Source of the DNA: Alphaproteobacteria bacterium | Lineage (GTDB): Bacteria > Pseudomonadota > Alphaproteobacteria > DSM-16000 > Inquilinaceae | Assembly (NCBI GenBank): GCA_028281265.1 | Contig: JANQKE010000081.1 | Span: forward strand, 1-37,283 | DNA length: 37,283 nucleotides | Direction of reading: 5' to 3' | Part shown: one piece after another, positions 7,698 through 16,092 of the stretch | Position numbering within the stretch: position 1 is the first letter of the stretch | Layout: each line of letters begins with the position of its first letter | Position numbers and translations under genes: made by a program | The notes under the pieces: model-generated | Databases searched by the model: none | The model's input: the letters and a program-made list of their open reading frames with translations, nothing else | Told to the model about the DNA's origin: nothing

Positions 7698-8483
7698 ATG
7701 ACCGCTGCTCCCGCCGCCGACCGACCCAGCGTCGGCCTGTTCGTCACCTGTCTGGTGGACCTGTACCGGCCGACGGTCGGTTTCGCCGCGGTCGAGCTGC
7801 TGGAACAGGCGGGGTGTGCGGTCGCGGTGCCGGCGACCCAGACCTGCTGCGGGCAGCCGGCCTACAATGCGGGCGACGTTCCCGACACCAAGGACATCGC
7901 CCGCCGGGTCATCGACACGTTTTCCGCGTTCGACTACGTGGTCGCACCGTCGGGCTCCTGTGCCGGGATGATCAAGGCGCACTACCCCCGGCTGTTCGAG
8001 GACGAGCCCGAATGGCAGCACGAGGCGCTGATGCTGGCCGAACGGACCCATGAGCTGGTGTCGTTCCTGGTCGACGTCCGGGGGCTGGCCGATCTTCCGG
8101 GCCGTCCGGCCTATGCCGGGACCGTGACCTATCACGACAGTTGCTCGGGCTTGCGGGAGTTGGGCGTCAAGGCCCAGCCGCGGGCGCTGCTGTCCCAGGT
8201 CGAGGGGCTCACCCTGACCGAACTGCCGGGGGCGGAGATCTGCTGCGGCTTCGGCGGCACCTTCTGCGTCAAATACCCCGACGTGTCGAACAAGATGGTC
8301 GAGGAGAAGACCGCCGACATCGCCGATACCGGGGCCGACACGCTGCTCGCGGGAGATCTGGGCTGCCTGCTCAACATGGCCGGCAAGCTCAAGCGCCAGG
8401 GCCGTGCCACCCGGGTCCGCCATGTCGCCGAAGTGTTGGCCGGCATGACCGACCGGCCCGCGATCGGCGAGCCGCGCCGCTGA
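7698..8483 (+). CDS. lutA: Lactate utilization protein A, cysteine-rich Fe-S oxidoreductase
   Basis: A 261-residue LutA/YkgE protein of the heterodisulfide-reductase CCG-domain family. With LutB and LutC it forms the iron-sulfur L-lactate oxidation complex that converts L-lactate to pyruvate in the cytosol. Two CCG-type cysteine modules are visible: an early one with TCLVDLYRPTVGFAAVELL ... QTCCGQPAYNAG, and a late one with YHDSCSGLRELG ... EICCGFGGTFCVKYP. SGSCAGMIKAHYP lies between them. Length fits the family (about 240-260). It is first in a tight lutA-lutB-lutC operon behind a GntR-type operator. D-lactate or glycolate as substrate cannot be excluded. Confidence 0.93.
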   Translation: MTAAPAADRPSVGLFVTCLVDLYRPTVGFAAVELLEQAGCAVAVPATQTCCGQPAYNAGDVPDTKDIARRVIDTFSAFDYVVAPSGSCAGMIKAHYPRLFEDEPEWQHEALMLAERTHELVSFLVDVRGLADLPGRPAYAGTVTYHDSCSGLRELGVKAQPRALLSQVEGLTLTELPGAEICCGFGGTFCVKYPDVSNKMVEEKTADIADTGADTLLAGDLGCLLNMAGKLKRQGRATRVRHVAEVLAGMTDRPAIGEPRR

Positions 8484-8523
8484 TCCCCGACCGCCCCGTC
8501 CCCCACCGTCCGGACCGCTGCCG

Positions 8524-9951
8524 ATGAAGTCGACCGCCCACGCCTTTGTCGAGAACGCCCGCGAGGCCGTCGCCGACCGGCGCCTGCACAAGGCGCTGTC
8601 GAACATGAAGGCGGGCTTCCAGAACAAGCGCGCCGCCACCGTCGCCAAGCTGCCCGAGTTCGAGGCGCTGCGCGACCAGGGCCGGGACATCAAGAACCAC
8701 GTCCTGGCCAATCTCGACCTCTATCTCGAACGCTTCGAACGGCGGGTGACCCAGGCCGGCGGCCAGGTGCACTGGGCCCGGACGGCCGCCGAGGCGCGGG
8801 AGATCGTCGAGGGGATCTGCCGGGACGCGGGCGCGAAGACCGTCACCAAGGGCAAATCCATGGTCGCCGAGGAGATCGCCCTCAACGACCATCTCGAAGC
8901 CAACGGCTTCACCCCGATCGAAACCGATCTGGGCGAGTACATCATCCAGCTCCGCGGGGAGCTGCCGAGCCACATCATCGCCCCGGCGATCCACCTCAAC
9001 AAGGAAGACGTCGAGGAGACCTTCCGCAAGGAACACACCCATCTGCCCGCGGACCGCCGCTTCGACGACGTGCCGGACTTCACCAACGAAGCCCGCATGG
9101 TGCTCCGGCAGAAGTTCCAGACGGCCGATGTCGGCATCACCGGGGCCAACTATCTGATCGCCGAGACCGGCTCGACCGTCATCGTCACCAACGAAGGCAA
9201 CGGCGATCTGACCCAGATCCTGCCCAAGACCCACATCGTGGTCGCATCGATCGAGAAGGTGGTGCCGACGCTGGAGGACGCCACGGCGATCCTGCGGCTG
9301 CTCGCCCGCTCGGCCACGGGGCAGGAGTTCAGCGCCTATACCACCTTTTCGACCGGGCCGCGCCGGCCGGGGGATCTCGACGGCCCCGAGGCGTTCCACG
9401 TCGTCCTGCTCGACAACGGCCGCTCCGCCCTGCTCGGCACGCCGGCGCAGGAGGTCTTGCGCTGCATCCGCTGCGGGGCGTGCATGAACCATTGCCCGGT
9501 CTACGCCGCGGTCGGCGGCCACGCCTATGGCTGGGTGGTGCCGGGGCCGATCGGGGCCGCCCTCGACCCCGGGCTGATCGGGGTGGAGGAGGCGCATCAC
9601 CTGCCCAACGCCTCGACCTTCTGCGGCCGGTGCGAGAGTGTGTGCCCGATGCGCATCCCGCTGCCCAAGATCATGCATCACTGGCGCACCCAGGCGTTCG
9701 AGAAGAAGCTGTCGAGCCCGTCCTTCCGCCTGGGCCTGAAGACCTGGGCCTGGGTCGCCAAGCGGCCCGGCCTGTATGCCGTCGGCAGCCGGCTGGCGAT
9801 CGGCCTGTTGGCGGCTCTGGGCGGCCGGCGTGGCCGGTTCGCCACGCTGCCGCTGGCCCGGGGCTGGACCGATCATCGCGACATGCCCGCGCCGGAGGGC
9901 AAGACCTTCCGCCAGGCCTGGGCGGACCGGCGCAAGCACGAGGCGGCCTGA
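8524..9951 (+). CDS. lutB: Lactate utilization protein B, [4Fe-4S] protein
   Basis: A 475-residue LutB/YkgF protein. The N-terminal LUD domain (about residues 60-300) includes VTKGKSMVAEEIALNDHLEANG and GITGANYLIAETGSTVIVTNEGN. A ferredoxin-like part follows with two cysteine clusters, CIRCGACMNHCPVY (about 313-326) and CGRCESVCPMRIPLPK (about 365-380), which should bind two [4Fe-4S] clusters. The C-terminal tail (WRTQAFEKK...) is typical. It carries electrons within the LutABC lactate oxidation complex. The gap after lutA is 40 bases, and lutC starts three bases after its stop, indicating one transcript. Confidence 0.94.
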   Translation: MKSTAHAFVENAREAVADRRLHKALSNMKAGFQNKRAATVAKLPEFEALRDQGRDIKNHVLANLDLYLERFERRVTQAGGQVHWARTAAEAREIVEGICRDAGAKTVTKGKSMVAEEIALNDHLEANGFTPIETDLGEYIIQLRGELPSHIIAPAIHLNKEDVEETFRKEHTHLPADRRFDDVPDFTNEARMVLRQKFQTADVGITGANYLIAETGSTVIVTNEGNGDLTQILPKTHIVVASIEKVVPTLEDATAILRLLARSATGQEFSAYTTFSTGPRRPGDLDGPEAFHVVLLDNGRSALLGTPAQEVLRCIRCGACMNHCPVYAAVGGHAYGWVVPGPIGAALDPGLIGVEEAHHLPNASTFCGRCESVCPMRIPLPKIMHHWRTQAFEKKLSSPSFRLGLKTWAWVAKRPGLYAVGSRLAIGLLAALGGRRGRFATLPLARGWTDHRDMPAPEGKTFRQAWADRRKHEAA

Positions 9952-9954
9952 CCG

Positions 9955-10638
9955 ATGGCACGTTCCGCCCGCGACCAGATCCTCGGCGCCATCCGGGCGT
10001 CGCACAAGCGCGGCCCCCTGGACGGGGACGCGGCCGAGCCCGCCCGGGTCCGGCTGGAGACCCATCCGCGCGGCCTGATCCCCGCCCGGTCGCGGATCGC
10101 CCCCGCCGAACAGGTCGCGCTGTTCGTCGAGATGGCCCAAGCGGTCGCCGCGACCGTCGACCGGGTCGATACCCTGGCCGATGTCCCGGACAGCGTCGCC
10201 GACTTCCTGGCCGGCCACAACCTGCCCGCCGCGATCAAGGTCGCCCCCGACCCCGATCTCCGCCGCATCCCGTGGGCGAAGCGCCCGGTCCTGGAGGTCG
10301 CCGCCGGCAAGGCCGAGGACCCCGACATCGTCTCGGTCACCGGGGCCGTCGCCGGGGTGGCGGAGACCGGGACCCTGATGCTGGCCAGCGGGCCGGACAG
10401 CCCGACGACGCTCAACTTCCTGCCCGACAACCATATCGTGGTCTTGCGCACCACCCGGATCGTCGGGCCGTACGAGGATGCGTGGGACCGGCTGCGGGCG
10501 AGGGGGGACCTGCCGCGCACGGTCAACCTGATCACCGGACCGTCGCGCACCGGGGATATCGAGCAGGTGATCCAGCTCGGCGCCCATGGGCCGCGGCGGC
10601 TGCACATCGTGCTCGTCGACCGTGACGACGCGGCGTGA
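9955..10638 (+). CDS. lutC: Lactate utilization protein C, LUD domain protein
   Basis: A 227-residue LutC/YkgG protein consisting of a LUD (DUF162) domain. Visible motifs are the N-terminal ARDQILGAIRAS, and the central GVAETGTLMLASGPDSPTTL followed by NFLPDNHIVVL. The C-terminal IEQVIQLGAHGPRRLHIVLVD is the usual family end. It completes the LutABC complex and is translationally close to lutB (ATG three bases after the lutB stop). Length matches the family (about 220-240). No lactate permease gene accompanies the operon here. Confidence 0.93.
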   Translation: MARSARDQILGAIRASHKRGPLDGDAAEPARVRLETHPRGLIPARSRIAPAEQVALFVEMAQAVAATVDRVDTLADVPDSVADFLAGHNLPAAIKVAPDPDLRRIPWAKRPVLEVAAGKAEDPDIVSVTGAVAGVAETGTLMLASGPDSPTTLNFLPDNHIVVLRTTRIVGPYEDAWDRLRARGDLPRTVNLITGPSRTGDIEQVIQLGAHGPRRLHIVLVDRDDAA

Positions 10639-10686
10639 GCCGATCGCCGGTCACCGGTTGCCCACCCGAACCCGCGGTCGTTGCGG

Positions 10687-11466
10687 ATGAGCAAGAAACG
10701 CGACCGGCCGCTGACCGCCGCCGAACGGGCGTTGTGGCGGCATGTCTCCCAGTCGGTCGCCCCCCTGCCCGGCGGGCGGGCGGAACCGCCGTCGCCTTTG
10801 CGGGACGAGGGGGCGCCCGCCCGCGCTCCGACCGCTCCCGCACCCCCGGCCGGCATCGCCGCCCCGGCCGCGGCCACCGCTCCGGTCGCGCTCAACAGCG
10901 CCGCCGATAGGCCCGGCGCCCCTGGGGAGGCCTCGGCGCGCCGGTCCGAACCGCTGGCGCCCCCGCCGGCGGGGGAGCGGATGGCCGATCTGCTGGCCGG
11001 CCGGGCCCCGTCCCCGCCGGCCGATCCGGCGGCGAGACCGCCCAAGCGCAAGAAGCCGTTCCTGATGCCGAGCCGGCCGGCCGCCGGCGGGGACGGCGCC
11101 GCGCCCCCGCTCACCGAGGCGTCCTGGGCCGGGGTCGACCGCCGCACCGCCGACCGCCTGCGCCGGGGCAAGCTGCCGGTCGACGTCACCCTCGACCTGC
11201 ACGGCCACGGCCGGGTCGAGGCGATGACGGCCCTGTTCGGGGCGATCGAGGCGGCCGCGGCGTGCGGGCAGCGCAAGCTCCTGGTCATCACCGGCAAGGG
11301 CACCTTCGCCCCGCCCGGGGCGGATCGCGGGATGCTGAAGAAGCAATTGCCGCGCTGGCTCAACGACCCCCGGGTGCGCGACCGGGTCCTGGCCTTCAGC
11401 CAGGCCCGGCCGGAGCATGGCGGCGCCGGCGCGTTCTACGTCCTGCTGCGCCGCAAGCGCGGATAG
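10687..11466 (+). CDS. Smr (small MutS-related) domain protein
   Basis: A 259-residue protein with an N-terminal TAAERALWRHVSQSV helix and a long Pro/Ala-rich disordered linker (about residues 25-130). The C-terminal Smr domain (about 160-255) carries the signature LDLHGHG, then LLVITGKGTF and the terminal GGAGAFYVLLRRKRG. Smr domains are DNA nicking endonuclease or ribosome-rescue nuclease modules; in Alphaproteobacteria this architecture is widespread and uncharacterised. ATG 10687 is chosen over an in-frame TTG six bases earlier. The TAG stop (11464-11466) is shared with the edge of repeat copy B. Confidence 0.88.
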   Translation: MSKKRDRPLTAAERALWRHVSQSVAPLPGGRAEPPSPLRDEGAPARAPTAPAPPAGIAAPAAATAPVALNSAADRPGAPGEASARRSEPLAPPPAGERMADLLAGRAPSPPADPAARPPKRKKPFLMPSRPAAGGDGAAPPLTEASWAGVDRRTADRLRRGKLPVDVTLDLHGHGRVEAMTALFGAIEAAAACGQRKLLVITGKGTFAPPGADRGMLKKQLPRWLNDPRVRDRVLAFSQARPEHGGAGAFYVLLRRKRG

Positions 11467-11562
11467 AGCCTCCGGCGTCCGGACGGACGCCGGAGGCTCT
11501 CCCTCCTTGAAGTCGATCACCCTACCGGCGTTCGGATGAGTCCGTCTGAACGCAGGTCGATC
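11464..11562 (+). repeat. Double-hairpin intergenic repeat, copy B (GC-rich version)
   Basis: H2 (11465-11500) has perfect 16-bp arms AGAGCCTCCGGCGTCC/GGACGCCGGAGGCTCT with loop GGAC. The 14-base linker keeps TTGAA. H1 (about 11515-11562) has arms 11526-11538 and 11543-11555 with loop AGTC. Compared with copy A, H2 carries two compensatory pair changes (A-T to C-G, T-A to G-C). H1 carries two changes that become G.U pairs in plus-sense RNA and one that breaks a pair. The repeat sits between the convergent Smr and MFS genes and includes the stop codons of both; the last 13 codons of the MFS gene lie inside it. Confidence 0.88.
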
Positions 11563-12763
11563 GAGAGGCGGGCCGGGACAGAACGAACGCGATCGCCAGG
11601 GCGATGACCGTCAGCCCCGCCGCACCGGCGGCCAGGCCGACGGCGGCGGGGCCGTACAGCGCCTGCAGGGCGGCCGCCGGGAACGGCACGATCAGGAACG
11701 CCAGCCACGGGATGCAGAACCGCAGGCGGAAGCCGTGGCTGACATTGTCGGCCGGCAGCCGGGTCTGCAGCAGCATCGCAAAGCGCAGATCGAACCATGG
11801 CGCCCCCGCCCCGGCGCACAAGGCGCACACGCCCCACACCCACAGCGGCGCGTCCAGCGCCGCCGCCGCCGAGACGGCGGCCACCCCGGCGATGAACAGG
11901 CCATGCCCGGCCAGGGCCACGAGCCTCCCCGGCGGTGCACGCCGGCTGCCGGCATAGAGGTTGGCGGCGATGTTGCTGACCGAATAGGTCGCCACCAGCC
12001 CGCCATAGGCGGCCGCGGCCGCCGCCGTGCCCAGGCGGGCATCGAGCAGCCAGGCCCAGCCCAGCAGCATCCCGCCGACCCAGACGAGGTTGGCCATGAT
12101 GCTGACCAGGGTGTTGAGGGCGAGATCCGGGTCGGCGGCGATCCGCCGGGCCGTCAGGATCAAGGGCTGCAGGCTCGGCCGTGCGGCCCTGCCGGCCGCC
12201 GCCGGCGGGGCCGCCAGCCCGCGGACCGCCAGGATCGGCGGGATCGCCAGCGCGATCAGGGCCGCCGTCACCGGCGCCAGCATCGCCAGCGGCAGCGCCA
12301 ACAGGGCCAGTGAGGCGAAGCCGGGGCCGGCGAACCGGGCGATCCGGTGGGTGCCGTCGATCAGCGCGTTGATCTGCAGGAGTTCGCGCTCCGTCCGGGC
12401 GAGGCGGGGCAGGGCCCCCACCACGGTCGGCTCGAACTGGGCCAGGGCGACTGCCGCCAGCATCACCACGCCCAGCAGCACCGGCACGGGCGGGGCGGTG
12501 GCGAGGGCTGCGGCACACAGGCTCATCACGCCCAGGCTCGCGACCATCAGCGGTCTGGCCGGTACCCGCAGGCCCGCGCCCAACAGGAGGGCCACCAGCA
12601 TCGTCACCCCCTGTACCGTGGCCAGGGAGGCCGAGGCGGCGGGGCTGATCGCCACCGCCATCCACAAGGCGGTCAGCTTGAACAGCTCCAGCGCCAGCGA
12701 GGTGGCGGCCGCCCCGCCATAGAGCAGGGCCAGCGGGCGGTGGGTGAGGGCGGCGAACGGCAT
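11522..12763 (-). CDS. MFS-type transporter with a repeat-encoded C-terminal tail
   Basis: A 413-residue, very hydrophobic protein with 10-12 predicted helices (for example LLYGGAAATSLALELFKLTALWM, GVTMLVALLLGAGL, GVVMLAAVALAQF). It fits the MFS_3/exporter class, with a mid-protein loop ARTERELLQINALIDGTHRIARFAGP typical of such transporters. The substrate is unknown. ATG 12763 has a strong GGAGGG ribosome site. It is divergent from a LysR regulator (107-base gap), which suggests control by that regulator. The last 13 residues, RSTCVQTDSSERR, are encoded by repeat copy B, and its TAG stop lies in the repeat bulge region. Confidence 0.82.
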   Translation of the reverse strand: MPFAALTHRPLALLYGGAAATSLALELFKLTALWMAVAISPAASASLATVQGVTMLVALLLGAGLRVPARPLMVASLGVMSLCAAALATAPPVPVLLGVVMLAAVALAQFEPTVVGALPRLARTERELLQINALIDGTHRIARFAGPGFASLALLALPLAMLAPVTAALIALAIPPILAVRGLAAPPAAAGRAARPSLQPLILTARRIAADPDLALNTLVSIMANLVWVGGMLLGWAWLLDARLGTAAAAAAYGGLVATYSVSNIAANLYAGSRRAPPGRLVALAGHGLFIAGVAAVSAAAALDAPLWVWGVCALCAGAGAPWFDLRFAMLLQTRLPADNVSHGFRLRFCIPWLAFLIVPFPAAALQALYGPAAVGLAAGAAGLTVIALAIAFVLSRPASRSTCVQTDSSERR

Positions 12764-12857
12764 GCCGCGAACCCTCCGCCGTCGCATCGTGCCGCGCCAG
12801 CCCCGCCGTTGCGTCGGGGCGTTTCAGAATCGGAACGCCGCCACCGCCCGGTCATGC

Positions 12858-12863
12858 TATGAT
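12858..12863 (+). promoter_or_regulatory. -10 element TATGAT giving a leaderless LysR transcript
   Basis: TATGAT ends seven bases before the A of the LysR ATG (12871), so transcription would begin at or next to the start codon. No Shine-Dalgarno sequence is present there, and no good -35 is visible at 17-18 bases. The assignment rests on the -10 match and its spacing. Confidence 0.45.
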
Positions 12864-12870
12864 CCGGCCC

Positions 12871-13767
12871 ATGGATTGGGACTTGATCAGGGCGTTTCTC
12901 GCCATCGCCAAGGCCGGCGGCATCCGCGCGGCGGGGCGGAACGTAGGCGTGCCGGCGGCGGGTCTGCTCCGCAAGCTCGATGCGCTGGAAGCACAGATGG
13001 GAGTGGCGCTGTTCCACCGCTCCGCCCGCGGGCTGACCCTGACCTCGGCCGGCGACGCGCTGCTGCCGCATGCCCGGCAGATGAGCGAGACCGCCACCCG
13101 GATCCGGGCGATCACCCCGGGCTTGCGGTCGGGCGGCGGGCTGACCCTGCGCATCGCCTGCGGGGAATGGTCGTCGCCCCTGCTGACCCAGGCTGCCGTC
13201 GGTTTCGGGGCCAGGCACGACATGTGCGTCGAGATCGGGGAGATGCATGGCGAGCCGGCCGACTACACCGACGATCCGGACCTGTTCGTGCGTCACGGGC
13301 TGCCGGGCCGGGCGGCCGGGAAGACCACCAAGCTCGGCGATCTGCCCGCGGCGATCTACGCCAGCCGCGCCTATCTCGCCCGCCATCCCGACGCCGCCGA
13401 TCCGGCCCGGTGGCCGGCGCTCGACTGGGTCGGCTGGGACAAGCCGCACCGGTTCTTCCTGTCCTATTGCTGGCTGGTGGAGCGGGTGCCCGAGCAGCGG
13501 ATCCGGGTGCGCAGCTCCCGCACCCAGCTTCAGCGCCTGGCCATGGTCGAAGGGGCCGGTCTCGGCGTGCTGCCCTGCCATATGGCGGCGGCGGAGCCGG
13601 AACTGGTCGCCGTCACGCGGCCGATCCCCGATCTGGCGGCGGATGTCTGGGCGATCTATCAGGAGCCGTTCGGCAACAGCCTGCTCGGGCGCCGGACCTT
13701 GGCCTGGCTCCGCGGCGTGATCCGGCAGGCCGGCCGCTCTGCCGTCCTGCCCGTGGCCGCCGAATAG
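12871..13767 (+). CDS. LysR-family transcriptional regulator
   Basis: A 298-residue LysR-type regulator. The winged helix-turn-helix occupies about residues 1-60 (MDWDLIRAFLAIAKAGGIRAAG ... LDALEAQMGVALFHRSARGLTLTSAGDALLPHA). The C-terminal effector domain has two periplasmic-binding-like lobes and ends around GAGLGVLPCHMAAAEPELVAV. The 'MDWDLIRAFLAIAKAG' form with an HARQM linker is common in Proteobacteria. The start is ATG 12871, four codons inside the longest frame, because the domain begins exactly there. It is transcribed divergently from the MFS gene, its likely target; the ligand is unknown. Confidence 0.93.
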   Translation: MDWDLIRAFLAIAKAGGIRAAGRNVGVPAAGLLRKLDALEAQMGVALFHRSARGLTLTSAGDALLPHARQMSETATRIRAITPGLRSGGGLTLRIACGEWSSPLLTQAAVGFGARHDMCVEIGEMHGEPADYTDDPDLFVRHGLPGRAAGKTTKLGDLPAAIYASRAYLARHPDAADPARWPALDWVGWDKPHRFFLSYCWLVERVPEQRIRVRSSRTQLQRLAMVEGAGLGVLPCHMAAAEPELVAVTRPIPDLAADVWAIYQEPFGNSLLGRRTLAWLRGVIRQAGRSAVLPVAAE

Positions 13768-13914
13768 GTCGCGCCTTCGTCTTCATACCCGCTCCGCCCG
13801 GGGACGGGGGGATCGGGGGATGGCCGGACCGGCGAAGCCTGCTATCTCGGCAAGACCAGGCCGCGGCGCGGCGGGACGTTTTCCGCGCGCCGCAAGACGA
13901 CAGAGGGGACGAGG

Positions 13915-15108
13915 ATGGACGGCGGTGGCAACACGGGCCCGATCGGCGGCCTGCGGACGGAGGTCAGCGGCCTGCCGGAAAGCGGCATCGTCGAGCTGGT
14001 CAACTACGGCCGGGAGGTCACCGCCCGGGACGGACGCGACCTGATCGGCCTGTGGGTCGGGGAGGGCGATCAGCCGACCCCGGCGTTCATCATGGACGCG
14101 CTGGAACGGAGCTTGCGTGCCGGCAACACCTTCTACACCTATCAGCGCGGCACGCCGCGGCTGCGCCAGGCCCTGGCCGACTATCACAGCCGGACCTACG
14201 GCCTGACCTTCCCCATGGAGCGGTTCTACATCACCCATTCCGGGATGCAGGCCATCATGCTGTCGATGCAGAGCCTGATCGGGCCGGGGGACGAGGTGGT
14301 CCTGCCGACCCCGATCTGGCCCAATGTGTTGTCGGCGGTGCAGATCCTGGGCGGCAAGACGGTCCCGGTGCCGGCCGACCTCGGCAATGCCGGCTGGACG
14401 GTCGATCTCGACCGGCTGATGGAGGCGTGCGGGCCGAAGACCAAGGCGATCGTCCTCAACAGCCCGTGCAATCCCACCGGCTGGATGATGCCCAGGGAGC
14501 AGATGATCGCCTTACGCGACTTCGCCCGGATGCGCGGCCTGTGGATCGTCGCCGACGAGGTCTATGGCCGGATGGTGTTCGACCGGCACCACGCGCCGTC
14601 GTTCCTGGAGATCTGCGAGCCCGAAGACCGCCTCCTGGTGGTCAACACCTTCTCCAAGAACTGGGCGATGACCGGCTTCAGGGTCGGCTGGGTGGTGGCC
14701 CCGCCATCCCTGGGCCAGGTGTTCGAGAACCTGGTGCAGTTCAACACCTCGGGCGTGGCGGTGTTCCTGCAGGACGCCTGTGCGACCGCGGTGGAAGACG
14801 GCGACGCCTTCCTCGCCCGGACCATCGACCGCTGCCGGCAGGGCCGCGATCTGGTCGAAGCGCGGCTGTCGGCGCTGCCCCGGGTCCGCTTCGGCAGATC
14901 CGCCGGCGGTTTCTACACCTTCTTCGCGGTCGACGGTGAGGCGGACAGCCGGGCGCTGGCCTTCCGCCTGGTCGACGAGGCGGGGGTCGGGCTTGCCCCC
15001 GGCAGCGCCTTCGGCCCTGGCGGTGAAGAGTATCTGCGGCTGTGCTTCGCCACCTCGACCGCGCGGTTGTCCGAGGCCATGGACCGGCTGGAACCGGTGC
15101 TATCCTGA
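13915..15108 (+). CDS. Class I/II PLP-dependent aminotransferase
   Basis: A 397-residue fold-type I aminotransferase. Visible landmarks are FYTYQRGTPRLRQALADY near the N-terminus, the NSPCNPTG substrate/PLP loop (about 182-189), VADEVYG with the PLP-pyridine aspartate (D214), and the Schiff-base lysine K248 in NTFSKNWAMTGFRVGW. The C-terminal EYLRLCFA holds the carboxylate-binding arginine. These enzymes transfer amino groups between amino acids and 2-oxoacids; the specificity (aspartate/aromatic/branched chain) cannot be read. Start ATG 13915 is preceded by GAGGGGACGAGG. It is unrelated in strand to the nearby catabolic operon. Confidence 0.92.
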   Translation: MDGGGNTGPIGGLRTEVSGLPESGIVELVNYGREVTARDGRDLIGLWVGEGDQPTPAFIMDALERSLRAGNTFYTYQRGTPRLRQALADYHSRTYGLTFPMERFYITHSGMQAIMLSMQSLIGPGDEVVLPTPIWPNVLSAVQILGGKTVPVPADLGNAGWTVDLDRLMEACGPKTKAIVLNSPCNPTGWMMPREQMIALRDFARMRGLWIVADEVYGRMVFDRHHAPSFLEICEPEDRLLVVNTFSKNWAMTGFRVGWVVAPPSLGQVFENLVQFNTSGVAVFLQDACATAVEDGDAFLARTIDRCRQGRDLVEARLSALPRVRFGRSAGGFYTFFAVDGEADSRALAFRLVDEAGVGLAPGSAFGPGGEEYLRLCFATSTARLSEAMDRLEPVLS

Positions 15109-15222
15109 GCCGGTGCGAACGCCCTGGCCGATCGATTCCGGCATCCGCGCGATCGGCAAGCCGGTCGGCGGCCGGAACCCCGCCGCCGCCGTCCCGCCGG
15201 CGGCGCGCGACGAGGAGCATCC

Positions 15223-16092
15223 ATGGATCTCGACAGCCTGATGGCCGAAGCCGAAGGCGGCGGTGACGGCGCGCTGATCGCCGCCATCGCCGACAGCCTG
15301 GTCACCAACTACAAGCGCGGCCGCGACACCATGCTGGTCAGCCCGTTCGTCGTCTGCGTGGCGCCGGACACGGACGACTTCTACATGTCGGCCGCCCTGC
15401 CCGTCGTCGCCCCCCTGGTGCCGGGGGAGATCGACTGGCGCGGCGCTTTGCCGACCCTGGACGCGGTGATGGCGGCGTCGGGGCGGGCGCTGCGGCTCGA
15501 GGTGATCGAGGAGCGGTTCGCCGGCCTGTCCGATGCCCTGATCGCCCATGGCGTCCCGGAGATCACGCCGCCCGCCCCCGTCCTGGCCCTGACCGGGCCG
15601 CCCCGGACCCTCGCGCCGGCGGCGCCCGCGGAGGCCGAGATCACCCTGCTCGGTCCGGAGGACGCCGCCGGCCTGGCCGATCACATCGCGGTCGGCCAGA
15701 CCGCCTTCGACCACTGGGTGGCGCCCGACGGCCAGGCCTTCTGGCAGGCCCTGATCGCCCGGTCGCTGGCCACCGGCACCGGCCGGGCGGCGCTGGCCCG
15801 CCGCGACGGGCAGCCGGTGGGCTGCGGCCTGGTGATGGGCGCCCACCCGGCGGCCGAGCTGCTGGGCGTCGGCACGGTCCCCGCGGCGCGCGGCGGCGGG
15901 GTCGCCACCGCCCTGTGCCGGGCGCTGATCGACGACCATGTCACGCGCCTGCCGGATGTGCCGCTGTGGCTGTCCGCCGGGGACGACCGCGCCTATGGGA
16001 TCTATGAGCGGCTGGGTTTCCGCCGGGTGGCGACCCAGCGCAATTTCGGCCGCGCGCCGGCCCGGCCCGAGGGTCCGGTCCGGCCTTCATGA
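15223..16092 (+). CDS. GNAT acetyltransferase with an extra N-terminal domain
   Basis: A 289-residue protein. The C-terminal half (about 135-280) is a GNAT fold; the acetyl-CoA loop is GTVPAARGGGVATALCRALI (about 221-240), followed by a YGIYERLGFRRVATQRNFGR end typical of GNAT beta6-alpha4. The N-terminal about 130 residues (DTDDFYMSAALPVVAPLVPGEI ...) is an additional domain that I do not recognise; it may be a degenerate GNAT lobe. The start has a GACGAGGAG ribosome site. It overlaps prmA by four bases (ATGA), so translation is coupled; it may modify a ribosomal or translation component, but that is inference. Confidence 0.82.
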   Translation: MDLDSLMAEAEGGGDGALIAAIADSLVTNYKRGRDTMLVSPFVVCVAPDTDDFYMSAALPVVAPLVPGEIDWRGALPTLDAVMAASGRALRLEVIEERFAGLSDALIAHGVPEITPPAPVLALTGPPRTLAPAAPAEAEITLLGPEDAAGLADHIAVGQTAFDHWVAPDGQAFWQALIARSLATGTGRAALARRDGQPVGCGLVMGAHPAAELLGVGTVPAARGGGVATALCRALIDDHVTRLPDVPLWLSAGDDRAYGIYERLGFRRVATQRNFGRAPARPEGPVRPS

